Source: an uncultured Clostridia bacterium (GTDB lineage Bacteria > Bacillota > Clostridia > Peptostreptococcales > Anaerovoracaceae). From it: a stretch of DNA of 64,000 nt. Below the pieces are notes generated by a model. That model searched no databases. It was not told the DNA's origin and worked only from the letters and a program-made list of their open reading frames with translations. Below, in pieces: positions 8,812 to 18,369 of the stretch. Location: positions 1 to 64,000 of the forward strand of contig CAMCQA010000002.1 of assembly GCA_945876935.1 (NCBI GenBank), given 5' to 3'. Position numbers and translations under genes: made by a program. Position 1 is the first letter of the stretch, and the number at the start of each line of letters is the position of its first letter.

Positions 8812-10081
8812 AATAACTACCTATCCTTTCAATTATTTCTTTTACAGTTTCTTTAGAATCATTATTGTTTAATATTTTGATATCTGCTAGCTTTTCGTAG
8901 CTAGGGTATCGTTTATTGTAGATGGCTTTCCACTCTTCATAAGTATGGTAGAGTGGCCTTTTCTCATATTTGAATATTTCATTAAAGGTTAGCTCATTTA
9001 CATCTCTATCTAAGTATATTACAAGGCTTTTAGCTCTTATATTATCTATATTATTAGATCTTGTTAAAGCACCTCCGCCTGTTGCTATTACTTGGCCAGT
9101 TTCTTTAGCAACTTGTTTGATAACATCTTCCTCCAAGTCTCTAAAATAGCTTTCACCATGAGACTTTATTAGCTCATCTATGGACAGCTTTGTCCTTTCT
9201 GTAATTATATCATCTATATCTACAAAAGGCCTATTCATAGCTGTAGCAAGCTCTTTTCCTATATGACTTTTTCCAGCACCACCCATTCCAACTAATGTAA
9301 TGTTTTGCGTAATACCATGTAAACTTGAAATTAGTTGATTGTTATAGCTTAAAAGGTTGACTCCTATAAAGAATTCAGCACTTTTAGTAGCTTGAGCGAC
9401 AAGCATTGGAAGCCCGTTAACAGCCTTTATGCCAATATCCTCCGCCATCATCATAAGTTTTGTTTTAGATGGATTATAAATTATATCTATAATTAATTCG
9501 CACTTTTTAAAGCTCTTGATATCTTTTATAGGACTGTTGTCTATATCAGGATAAGTGCCTACTGGAGTGGTGTTTATAATAATTTCAGCATCCTTAGGCA
9601 AATTATTATAGTTGATATATTGTATATCGCTTTTTTTATTTTCAATTGAAGATAAATTTGACCTTGTTGCTATGGATATTTTTCGTGGTTCAAGAAGCTT
9701 TAAAAGACTTGAAATAGTCTTAGCAGAGCCACCATTTCCAAGTATTAAGATACTTTTACCTCGAACATCTATTTTGTTATATGATAGAAGGTACATGAAG
9801 CCGAAGAAATCAGTGTTTGTTCCCAGAAGCCTTCCATCTTTTCTATATACTGTATTGCAGGCTCCCAGATTTCTCGATATATCATCACATTCTACATAAT
9901 TCATAATCTTTTCTTTAAAAGGTATAGTGACATTTAAGCCGGAAAAGTTACCTTCTTCTATAAAGCTTTCTAGCTGATCTTCATTTAAATCTATTAAATT
10001 GTAATCATAGTACCCAAGAGATTTGTGTATTATTGCTGAGTAGCTATGAGAAATATTTTTTCCAATAAGAGCAAAGCTCAT
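8789..10081 (-). CDS. Bifunctional shikimate dehydrogenase (N-term) / shikimate kinase (C-term) fusion
   Basis: N-term GKNISHSYSAIIHKSLG, GLNVTIPFKE, NTDFFGF (AroE); C-term GMGGAGKSHIGKELA, FVDIDDIIT, FRDLEEDV, ATGGGAL (AroK). Confidence 0.92.
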   Translation of the reverse strand: MSFALIGKNISHSYSAIIHKSLGYYDYNLIDLNEDQLESFIEEGNFSGLNVTIPFKEKIMNYVECDDISRNLGACNTVYRKDGRLLGTNTDFFGFMYLLSYNKIDVRGKSILILGNGGSAKTISSLLKLLEPRKISIATRSNLSSIENKKSDIQYINYNNLPKDAEIIINTTPVGTYPDIDNSPIKDIKSFKKCELIIDIIYNPSKTKLMMMAEDIGIKAVNGLPMLVAQATKSAEFFIGVNLLSYNNQLISSLHGITQNITLVGMGGAGKSHIGKELATAMNRPFVDIDDIITERTKLSIDELIKSHGESYFRDLEEDVIKQVAKETGQVIATGGGALTRSNNIDNIRAKSLVIYLDRDVNELTFNEIFKYEKRPLYHTYEEWKAIYNKRYPSYEKLADIKILNNNDSKETVKEIIERIGSYYEKNNRN

Positions 10082-10104
10082 TTTATCACCACCTTTCAAA
10101 ATTT

Positions 10105-11442
10105 TTATAATTGCTTTTGTTTATCTTTGCTCAGAGTAATAATCTCTTTAAAGATATTTTGCATGTCTTTGGGAATATTTGATAATATTTCCATTTCACG
10201 ATTTTGATCTAAGATTTCTAGAGAATGTTCTTTTTTATAAGAACCTATTTCTTTAGATAGATTAAGCCTTTCTTCTAGGAGAGAAATTATTTCTTTATCT
10301 ATTTTATCGATCTCAAGTCTATTTTTCTCTAGAATGTTCTTGTCGTTATCGGAAGATAGAATTTTATTGTCGGCATAATCTAAAATTTTATCCAATATAG
10401 CTATGGCTAGAGCTGATGTTACCACAGGAGATACCCTTGTAACGAAAGCGATATCGTGTCGTCCCGCAGTTTTTGTCACAGCTATTCTACCTTCTTTTAT
10501 ATCTATAGTTTGTTGTTCCTTTTTTATGGAAGAAGTCGGTTTAAAGTGAGTTGTCAATACTATTGGCATTGAATTTGTAAGTCCACCTTGCAGACCTCCA
10601 CAATTATTTGTATAAGTTTTTATAATACCTGTATTTTCTTCATAACTAGCATAGATATCATTATTTTCACTGCCTGATATTTTTGAAGCTTTGATACCAT
10701 TTCCAAACTCTAAAGCCTTTGCTCCAGGTATGGAAAAAATAAGTTTTGCTATGGTGCTATTTATGCGGTTAAATATAGGTCCGCCTAGACCGATGGGTAA
10801 TCCTGTAGCGTAAGTTAAAATGCTACCACCAATGGAATCTTTACTATTAATAATTTCATTAAGATAATTGTTTGCATCTATTAAATTAATTTCTGATGAA
10901 TTTTCAGGATGCATATAATCAATACCTTTACTCTCTATAGATCCAAGGCTAATTAACTTGGAGTCTATTTTAAATTTTGGATAGAAATGCTCAATGATTT
11001 GTATTGATATAGCTCCAGCAATGACTAACATTATAGTCATCCTCCCTGAAAATGGACCTCCACCATTTAAATTTAATGTATTTTTATATTTATGGATAGC
11101 TGGTAGATCGCAGTGACCAGGCCTAGGTAGATGTAAATCGTAATCAGAAGATTTTACATTTTCATTTAATACTTTAAATTTAAGAGTTTTTTTGCTTGGA
11201 AATATACTTTTATACTCATATTCTCCAATCTCTTCAGAATATAAAAGAGGGATATCTTTTTCTATCCTTGTTGTAGAAAGAGGATTGATAGAACTAGCCT
11301 TTCTTTTTCCTAATAGCTTTTCTATTTTTTGCATATCTATAGATATGCCTTCTGGTAAGCCAGAAATTTCTAAATATATAGCTTCTTCATGGCTGCCACC
11401 TGATATTTTAATTTTTAAATTTTCAATAAAACTAGATTCCAT
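10105..11442 (-). CDS. Chorismate synthase fused to C-terminal AroQ-type chorismate mutase
   Basis: RPGHCD, GGPFSGRMT, AGRHDIAFVTRVSPV (AroC); C-term NRLEIDKIDKEIISLLEERLNLSKEIGSYKKE (AroQ); RBS AGGTGGG before ATG at 11442. Confidence 0.9.
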   Translation of the reverse strand: MESSFIENLKIKISGGSHEEAIYLEISGLPEGISIDMQKIEKLLGKRKASSINPLSTTRIEKDIPLLYSEEIGEYEYKSIFPSKKTLKFKVLNENVKSSDYDLHLPRPGHCDLPAIHKYKNTLNLNGGGPFSGRMTIMLVIAGAISIQIIEHFYPKFKIDSKLISLGSIESKGIDYMHPENSSEINLIDANNYLNEIINSKDSIGGSILTYATGLPIGLGGPIFNRINSTIAKLIFSIPGAKALEFGNGIKASKISGSENNDIYASYEENTGIIKTYTNNCGGLQGGLTNSMPIVLTTHFKPTSSIKKEQQTIDIKEGRIAVTKTAGRHDIAFVTRVSPVVTSALAIAILDKILDYADNKILSSDNDKNILEKNRLEIDKIDKEIISLLEERLNLSKEIGSYKKEHSLEILDQNREMEILSNIPKDMQNIFKEIITLSKDKQKQL

Positions 11443-12856
11443 TAATCTGCCCACCTAATTTGATAAAGTCATCCCAAAACCTAGGATAAGACTTTGATGT
11501 TACAAGAGCATTATCTATTGTGTATTTTGTATTTTCTTCAAGACCGGTTGATAAAATAGCCAAAATCATAGCTATTCTATGATCATTGAAGGAAGAAAAA
11601 CTATTGTCGTTTAACTTAACCTCTTTTGGAGTACTAACCTCCAAAGAAATGCTCTTTGTAGATTCTATAACTTTAACTATGCCGCCGAGAGCCTGAACTA
11701 TAGATTTACTTGCCTCAAGCCTGTTGCTTTCTTTTTTTCTTAGACGCCCTAAATTTTCAAATTTAAACTTCTTACTCTTTATAAAACAGGAGCTTATTAT
11801 TAAAATAGGAGCGATATCGGGTATATTTTTACAATCTATGGATAGAGTTTCCTTACTTTCTTTCATTTTTCTTAGAATGGCAGGTAATACTTTATCACCC
11901 TGCTCATCATTAAAGTCCAAGTTAGTAACTTTTATAGGCTCATCTAAGAGGTTTTCAGACCCCATTATAAAGTTTGCACATATCCAAAAGGATGCTAAGG
12001 ACCAGTCACCTGCAACAAAAGTGTCTATAAGGTCCTCTGTTATTTGAGGATATGATATATTGTTGCTTTTGTTTATGTATATATTCCATATAGAGTGATT
12101 ATCAGATTGAGAAGAATCTTCAATAACATTTATGCCAAATTTTTTGACTGAATCTACAGTAATATCTATGTATTGTTTGGACTCCTGATTTTTTAGTAAT
12201 ACTTCTATTTCAAAAGTTGATATAAGGCTGCACATAAGAATCCCGGACACGACCTGAGAACTTGTGAGATTTTCTCCATAAAACTGTAATTTTACTTGTG
12301 GATAACTTTGTTTATAATTGCTATTTCTAGTTATATTAATATAGTACTTTAATTGTCCTTCGACAGTATTAGACTCCTTTATGATGATAAGTCCTCTACA
12401 GTCTAGGATTGGTTTAAGGATGAGAAAATCATCTATACTTACTCTTTCGTATAAAGCTTTATCAACTTCAAGCTTGCATGATATATTTAGGAAGCATGCT
12501 ATAGGAACTATCATCCTAAGAGTTGAAGCACTTTCATCGCAATTGAGCGATAAATATGATAAATCAACATGTTTACCTGATATATCCTTTAAAACTAAGT
12601 CCGAATTATATTTGATAACGTGATTATCTATCAGAGCCTTTGTAAGCTTCTCCATAATTATAAATGTTGCTATATTATCACGATTTGACTCTTTGAGAAT
12701 AAAGTTTCTCAAAACTTCTAGCTCACTTGGAAAGCTTTCTTTTTTTGAAGCAAGTGAAGATAAAAAGAAACAAATAATAAGCCTGTGCATATATGATTTG
12801 CTATATATTTTATCCACAATACCTGCGAGAGGCTTGGAATATATCATTTTTTGCAT
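11432..12856 (-). CDS. aroA: 3-phosphoshikimate 1-carboxyvinyltransferase (EPSP synthase), divergent
   Basis: SKSYMHRLI, ESASTLRMIVP, LRKKESNRLEA, NDHRIAM motifs. Confidence 0.9.
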   Translation of the reverse strand: MQKMIYSKPLAGIVDKIYSKSYMHRLIICFFLSSLASKKESFPSELEVLRNFILKESNRDNIATFIIMEKLTKALIDNHVIKYNSDLVLKDISGKHVDLSYLSLNCDESASTLRMIVPIACFLNISCKLEVDKALYERVSIDDFLILKPILDCRGLIIIKESNTVEGQLKYYINITRNSNYKQSYPQVKLQFYGENLTSSQVVSGILMCSLISTFEIEVLLKNQESKQYIDITVDSVKKFGINVIEDSSQSDNHSIWNIYINKSNNISYPQITEDLIDTFVAGDWSLASFWICANFIMGSENLLDEPIKVTNLDFNDEQGDKVLPAILRKMKESKETLSIDCKNIPDIAPILIISSCFIKSKKFKFENLGRLRKKESNRLEASKSIVQALGGIVKVIESTKSISLEVSTPKEVKLNDNSFSSFNDHRIAMILAILSTGLEENTKYTIDNALVTSKSYPRFWDDFIKLGGQINGI

Positions 12857-12875
12857 TTGATAGCCTCCAATAAAT

Positions 12876-13982
12876 TTATTTTAAGTTATCTTTTAATATA
12901 CTTGCTATTTCATTGATGTTTATTTTTTCAATTATTAAGCCTTCTACTTTATGTGGCAGAACCATTGATATGGTATTTCCGTTTGCTTTTTTATCCTTTT
13001 GAAGAATTATAGCAATATCATCAATATTAAAATCGATATCGTCCAATGGCACTATTTTTTTCACAGCATTTTTTACATCTGATAGATGGACTTGATCTAA
13101 GTAGCCTTTATTTTTTGAAATAATAGATGCAAGATATATTCCATAAGCTACAGCTATACCATGAGGGATTGTAAAATCTTTATTAGTTTCTATAGCATGG
13201 CCTAGACTGTGACCTAGATTTAAAAATCTTCGCTCCCCTTTATCGAGGGGATCACCACTTACTAATTTAATTTTTATTTTTAAGCAAGACTCTATGAGTG
13301 TAGCTAGGTTTTTCTCACAATCAGTAGAAGGAAAGCTAAGATTGCAGGAAGAGAAAATCTTTAACTTGCTAATAACCTTATATTTCAATATTTCTCCATA
13401 AGCTGATGAAAGCTCTATTTCTGGCAATGTCTTTAAAAAAGTTGTATTTATTATAACAGCTTTAGGTTGATAAAATGTGCCTATAAGATTCTTGGAACAA
13501 TCTAAATTGATTGCATTTTTTCCGCCAACTGAGCTGTCAATCATAGATAAAAGAGATGTTGGCATTTGTATTAAGGAAAGTCCTCTCATATATAAGCTAG
13601 CTGCAAGACCGCAGATATCTCCTATACTGCCACCACCAAAGACTATGATAATGTCATTTCTTGAAAAAGCATTTTCGCTCAGAGCTTCAAGTATCTGCTG
13701 AAGACAAGAAAAAGATTTGGCATTTTCGCCTGCAGGTAAAACAACTTTGGATACGAAAAATCCTGTGTTTGCAAGCTCATCATCTATTGGAAATATAGGG
13801 TTTTCATCTAAAAGATTCATATATATATTGTCCAGATGGAAATCTGTTACTATACAGATTTTTTCAGCTTGCAGATAATCGGCTTCTTGATTTACTATAT
13901 CTATAACATCATCTAAATTCATAGCATCTATATGGATAGGATAACTATTTAGCTGTACACTTCCGTTGAAATTAAGTTGCAT
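12876..13982 (-). CDS. aroB: 3-dehydroquinate synthase
   Basis: FGGGSIGDICGLAASLYMRGL, QMPTSLLSMIDSSVGGK, NLGHSLGHAIE. Confidence 0.95.
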   Translation of the reverse strand: MQLNFNGSVQLNSYPIHIDAMNLDDVIDIVNQEADYLQAEKICIVTDFHLDNIYMNLLDENPIFPIDDELANTGFFVSKVVLPAGENAKSFSCLQQILEALSENAFSRNDIIIVFGGGSIGDICGLAASLYMRGLSLIQMPTSLLSMIDSSVGGKNAINLDCSKNLIGTFYQPKAVIINTTFLKTLPEIELSSAYGEILKYKVISKLKIFSSCNLSFPSTDCEKNLATLIESCLKIKIKLVSGDPLDKGERRFLNLGHSLGHAIETNKDFTIPHGIAVAYGIYLASIISKNKGYLDQVHLSDVKNAVKKIVPLDDIDFNIDDIAIILQKDKKANGNTISMVLPHKVEGLIIEKININEIASILKDNLK

Positions 13983-13996
13983 ACTATACCCTCTAT

Positions 13997-14995
13997 TTAT
14001 AAATGCTCTTTCAGATTAGATATCTTCTTAGAAAGAGCTGCAAACTCGTCTGGAACTAAAGCCTGCGGTCCATCACAAAGAGCTGTGTGAGGTGCACTGT
14101 GAACTTCTATCATAAGTCCGTCAGCTCCAGCTGCTACCGCCGCCATTGCCATTGGTATAACCAGGTTATTTTTTCCTGTTCCATGACTAGGATCTACTAT
14201 TACAGGTAGGTGAGACTTAGATTTTATAACAGGTATAGCACTGATATCCAAAGTGTTTTTTGTTGATGTTTCAAAGGTTTTAATACCTCTTTCACATAAA
14301 ATTATATTTTCATTCCCACCATTTAATATATATTCAGCTGACATAAGTAGCTCTTCTATCGTAGCTGCAGGACTTCTTTTTAGAAGAACAGGCTTTTTTG
14401 ATTTGCTGAGTTCTTTAAGAAGCTCAAAATTTTGCATATTTCTTGCTCCTACTTGAATCAAATCAACCTCTTCAAATAAATCTATTTGAGATACTTCCGT
14501 TATCTCTGATACTATTGGCATACCAACTTTCTTCTTTGCAGCAATTAAAAGCTCTAGTCCCTTTTCTCTCATGCCTTGAAAAGAGTAGGGAGAAGTTCTA
14601 GGTTTAAATGCGCCTCCTCTAAGCATATGAGCTCCGTTAGATTTAACTGAAGAAGCAACATCCATCAATATTGACTCGTTTTCTATAGAGCAAGGACCGG
14701 CTATGATAGGAAGAGAACCATCTCCAAAAGATACACCATCTACCTTTACAACGCTAGGCTCTGGTTTAAATTTAATGCTTGCTTTTTTAAATGGATCTTG
14801 TATTCTTAGGGCTTTGTCAACAACAGGAAGAGACTTCATCATATCTAAGTCAATCTGTGAAGTATCACCAATGAGCCCCATCAAAGTAGTTGAGCTTCCT
14901 TGACTATAATGAACCTCTAAATTTAGGCTTCGAAGCCAGTCCCTAAGACTGTTTAGCTCTGCTGGATTTGGGTTTTCCTTTAAAACAATTATCAT
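13997..14995 (-). CDS. aroF: 3-deoxy-7-phosphoheptulonate synthase (type I-beta, N-terminal ferredoxin-like domain)
   Basis: IAGPCSIENE, LRGGAFKPRTSPYSFQGM, VDPSHGTGKNNLV; ATG 14995 has RBS AGAAAGG. Confidence 0.95.
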   Translation of the reverse strand: MIIVLKENPNPAELNSLRDWLRSLNLEVHYSQGSSTTLMGLIGDTSQIDLDMMKSLPVVDKALRIQDPFKKASIKFKPEPSVVKVDGVSFGDGSLPIIAGPCSIENESILMDVASSVKSNGAHMLRGGAFKPRTSPYSFQGMREKGLELLIAAKKKVGMPIVSEITEVSQIDLFEEVDLIQVGARNMQNFELLKELSKSKKPVLLKRSPAATIEELLMSAEYILNGGNENIILCERGIKTFETSTKNTLDISAIPVIKSKSHLPVIVDPSHGTGKNNLVIPMAMAAVAAGADGLMIEVHSAPHTALCDGPQALVPDEFAALSKKISNLKEHL

Positions 14996-15061
14996 GACTA
15001 TACCTTTCTGATATATTAAATCTTTTGACATAATTTATATGCCATTTTCACTTTGCTTATA

Positions 15062-15096
15062 AATTAAAAAACTCCACAGGGGATTTCACTGTGGAG
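15062..15096 (-). terminator. Leader terminator upstream of aroF (candidate attenuator)
   Basis: Minus strand CTCCACAGTGAAATCCCCTGTGGAG followed by TTTTTTAATTT, between the leader ORF and aroF. Confidence 0.85.
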
Positions 15097-15145
15097 ATAT
15101 AGTTCAAACTTATGAAGATACACCTTTCTTTAATAGCAAAAACCC

Positions 15146-15220
15146 CTACTTAACATTTAATTGTGAAGTAGAGTAATAGTAACCAAAAACGTTCCAAAGA
15201 TTTCTGCTTTCTAGTCTCAT
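15146..15220 (-). CDS. Putative aromatic leader peptide MRLESRNLWNVFGYYYSTSQLNVK (24 aa)
   Basis: ATG with upstream AGAGGAAGG; contains Trp, Phe and three consecutive Tyr codons; lies between a free intergenic 5' region and an intrinsic terminator ahead of the aro operon. Confidence 0.8.
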   Translation of the reverse strand: MRLESRNLWNVFGYYYSTSQLNVK

Positions 15221-15308
15221 GTGTGATACCTTCCTCTTTTTTCTGTAATATACTGAAAGTGTAGCATAAAGAATAAAAAAAGTAAATATATTTTATAAAT
15301 TGCGGCCT

Positions 15309-15848
15309 CTATCTCAGAGAGTCTACGCCTTTATTGGCTAGGGCATCTGCACGGTTGTTCATCTCTATAGCAGATATCATATCTACCATTGTAAAATGAT
15401 CGCCGTTCCACTCTTTAAATTTTTTTAATAGTTTTTCTTTATCGAGTTGAGAGCTGTTTAAATTTACATGGCCTTTTACTTTATAAAATGAAATAGTATG
15501 ATTATTTAAAAATCCTATAAGTGATTTCCATAAGTCTATATTTTCAACAGGCTTTTTAGATGAAGTCACCCAGCCATTCTTCTCCCACTTTGAGAGCCAT
15601 CCGTCTTGAAAAGCTTTTACCAGATAAGAACTATCTGAAAAAATATGAATTATCTGATTAGGTTTTTTTATTTGTTCAAGAGCTTTTATTACTGCTGTAA
15701 GCTCCATTTTGTTATTTGTTGTGTTAACTTCTGCACCATAAATTTCTTTTTCATGATTGCCATATACTAAAATCGCACCCCACCCACCAAGGTTTTCTTT
15801 GCTTTGGTTTCCAGAACATGCGCCGTCAGTATGAATTTCTAGTATCAT
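15309..15848 (-). CDS. rnhA: Ribonuclease HI family protein
   Basis: IHTDGACSGNQ, NNKMELTAVIKAL, IFSDSSYLV, NNRADALAN. Confidence 0.92.
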   Translation of the reverse strand: MILEIHTDGACSGNQSKENLGGWGAILVYGNHEKEIYGAEVNTTNNKMELTAVIKALEQIKKPNQIIHIFSDSSYLVKAFQDGWLSKWEKNGWVTSSKKPVENIDLWKSLIGFLNNHTISFYKVKGHVNLNSSQLDKEKLLKKFKEWNGDHFTMVDMISAIEMNNRADALANKGVDSLR

Positions 15849-16102
15849 AAAACCCTCCGATTCTTTTGATAAATTATATCACAAATATAGGAGAAACTAG
15901 ATTGAAATAAGCACATTATGAAAAGAAACAGCAAAATTAAGATTAAAAAGATGTATATTGAAACAATATGCTGTTGGCTAGGTATATTTAATACGGGAAT
16001 GAATAGAGGTGTATCCTATATTTGAAAATCTATATAGACAAATATGATATAATAGAAGTTAGAAAAATATGGGTAAGGTCACTCTAAAAGGAGAGATGAA
16101 AA

Positions 16103-17044
16103 ATGAAAACATGTATATATAGTGGCAAGTATCTTATAGCTGTAGCTATACTTATTATATCAGCAATATTTTTAACAGGATGCCAACTATCATCAGATCA
16201 AGAAAAGCCAAAAATTGAAGCATACACAGATAAAATAGTAATAGATTTAAATAGTGATGTAGATTATGGTGAATTTATTGCAAGAGTAGAAGATAATAGA
16301 GATGGCAATCTGAAAGATAAGCTTGAGCACACAGATATAGATACTAGCCAAAAGGGGAAACAGACTATTATTTATTCTATCTCAGATAAGGCAGGAAATA
16401 AATCAGAAATTAAAGTTGATGTATATGTAGTTGGGCTTTTCTCAGATGGAAGTTTTGACCCTAGAGATATAGAAGCAAAAGAGGTTGAAAACCCAGAAGA
16501 TATAGATGTTTTAATAAATAAATTTTACAGCTTGCCATCATCATATGAGCCTAAAGACTTAGAACCTATTATAGATAGAAAAGATATATCTTTGAGAAAG
16601 GAAGCTAATGAAGCCTATACTGCCTTTTACAATGAGGCTAAGAAGAGAGGAATAAGTATATACACTATTTCAGCTTATCGAAGCTATTCATATCAGCAGG
16701 GTTTGTGGAACAATAGTATAGCAACTGATGGAGGTGAAAAAACATCAAGATTAGTTGCCTATCCTGGACGAAGTGAACATCAGCTCGGTTTAGTAGTAGA
16801 CATATCTAATATTAACGCAGGAGATGTTTTGAGTGAAAGAGTTGGCCAAAGTCAATTGGGTAAATTTATTGAAGATGAAGCATATAAGTATGGATTTGTT
16901 TTAAGATATCCTAAAAATAAGGTTAATATAACTAGGTATGCTTATGAGCCTTGGCACATAAGGTATGTTGGTAAAGATTTGGCTAAGAAGCTTCATGATG
17001 AGAAGATGACTTTAGATGAGTATCATGAAAAAAATCAGAAATAG
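16103..17044 (+). CDS. D-alanyl-D-alanine carboxypeptidase lipoprotein (VanY domain, N-terminal Ig-like domain)
   Basis: Lipobox LTGC; AYRSYSYQQGLW, PGRSEHQLGLVVDI, EPWHIRYVG. Confidence 0.9.
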   Translation: MKTCIYSGKYLIAVAILIISAIFLTGCQLSSDQEKPKIEAYTDKIVIDLNSDVDYGEFIARVEDNRDGNLKDKLEHTDIDTSQKGKQTIIYSISDKAGNKSEIKVDVYVVGLFSDGSFDPRDIEAKEVENPEDIDVLINKFYSLPSSYEPKDLEPIIDRKDISLRKEANEAYTAFYNEAKKRGISIYTISAYRSYSYQQGLWNNSIATDGGEKTSRLVAYPGRSEHQLGLVVDISNINAGDVLSERVGQSQLGKFIEDEAYKYGFVLRYPKNKVNITRYAYEPWHIRYVGKDLAKKLHDEKMTLDEYHEKNQK

Positions 17045-17062
17045 AAATATATGGAGAAATAG

Positions 17063-17878
17063 ATGGAGTTAAAGTTTTGCTCTCTGGCCAGTGGAAGCAA
17101 AGGAAATTGTTATGCTGTATGGCAGAGAGATAATATTTTTTTAGTAGATGTGGGGATAAGTGGTAAAAAAATAGAAGATGGCTTAGCCAGTGTAGGTTTA
17201 GACATTAGTCAAGTAACTGGAGTCTTTATAACACATGAGCATATTGATCACACTAAAAGCATAAAAATGATTTGCAAAAAAAGCCCTTTGGCTAAAATCT
17301 ATACTAGACCTGCCACATGGGCGCATATAAGAGATGAGAGAATGAAGGATGATAGTCTAAATCATAGGTTTATACCTATTGAAAGCAGTATAGTTCTAGG
17401 TGACTTAACGATTGAGACAATAAGCACAAATCATGATGCAGTTGATCCTGTAGGCTATAAAATATCATGTAAGGAAAGAAAACTTAGTATACTGACGGAC
17501 ACAGGATCTATAGATGATAAGATATTTCAAAAAATAAAAGATAGTCATTTGCTACTTTTAGAATCTAATCATGAAGAGAATATTTTACAAGTTTGTAGTT
17601 ATCCATACAAGACGAAGATGAGGATATTAAGTGATTTTGGACATCTTTCAAATAGTGCAGCAGCTAGTTGTATAAAAAATATACTTTCTCATAGGGTAGA
17701 GAATATTCCGGATGAGGACTTAATAATACTTCTTGCACATTTAAGCGCAGATAATAACTCTGAGCATCTTGCCAAGCAAGCTGCTAATAACGCCATTGAA
17801 ATTCATGGCTGGAAGCCTGACAAATTCCACTTGGACGTTGTAAGACAGGATAAAATAAGTAAAGTATATAAGGTTTAG
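17063..17878 (+). CDS. MBL-fold metallohydrolase (YycJ/WalJ-like)
   Basis: CSLASGSKGNCYAV, FITHEHIDHTKSI. Confidence 0.88.
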   Translation: MELKFCSLASGSKGNCYAVWQRDNIFLVDVGISGKKIEDGLASVGLDISQVTGVFITHEHIDHTKSIKMICKKSPLAKIYTRPATWAHIRDERMKDDSLNHRFIPIESSIVLGDLTIETISTNHDAVDPVGYKISCKERKLSILTDTGSIDDKIFQKIKDSHLLLLESNHEENILQVCSYPYKTKMRILSDFGHLSNSAAASCIKNILSHRVENIPDEDLIILLAHLSADNNSEHLAKQAANNAIEIHGWKPDKFHLDVVRQDKISKVYKV

Positions 17879-17910
17879 AATTAATAAAGGTAGCATAAAA
17901 AAGGGATATA

Positions 17911-18360
17911 GTGAATATTAATATTTTAACAGTAGGAAAATTAAAAGAAAAATTTCTAAGAGATGCTGTGGCAGAGTATGAAAAAAGGTTATCAGCATAT
18001 GCTAAAGTATCCATAGTAGAGATAAAGGAAGCTGTAGATGATAGTGTAGAAAAAGAAGGCTCCGATATTTTAAAGAAAATATCGGATAGAGATTATGTCA
18101 TAGCGCTTCACGTAGATAGTAAGCAGCAGACCAGCCCTGAGTTTTCACAGACTCTGGAGAATCTAGGCATCATGGGAAAATCGGATATTTCATTTATTAT
18201 AGGAGGCTCAAATGGACTGAGTGAAGAAGTACTGAGAAGATCAGATTTAAAGCTATCTTTTTCTAAAATGACTTTTACTCATCAAATGATGAGAGTGATA
18301 TTGTTGGAACAGATATATAGGGCATTTAAAATAATGAAGAATGAACCCTATCATAAGTAG
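17911..18360 (+). CDS. rlmH: 23S rRNA (pseudouridine1915-N3)-methyltransferase RlmH
   Basis: GTG start; FIIGGSNGLSEEV, MTFTHQMMRVILLEQIYRAFKI, YHK C-terminus. Confidence 0.95.
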   Translation: MNINILTVGKLKEKFLRDAVAEYEKRLSAYAKVSIVEIKEAVDDSVEKEGSDILKKISDRDYVIALHVDSKQQTSPEFSQTLENLGIMGKSDISFIIGGSNGLSEEVLRRSDLKLSFSKMTFTHQMMRVILLEQIYRAFKIMKNEPYHK

Positions 18361-18369
18361 GAGGTATTT

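Noticed and set aside
15918-16022. 34-aa ORF MKRNSKIKIKKMYIETICCWLGIFNTGMNRGVSYI in the rnhA-vanY intergenic
   Set aside because: No good SD and no conservation evidence; likely chance.
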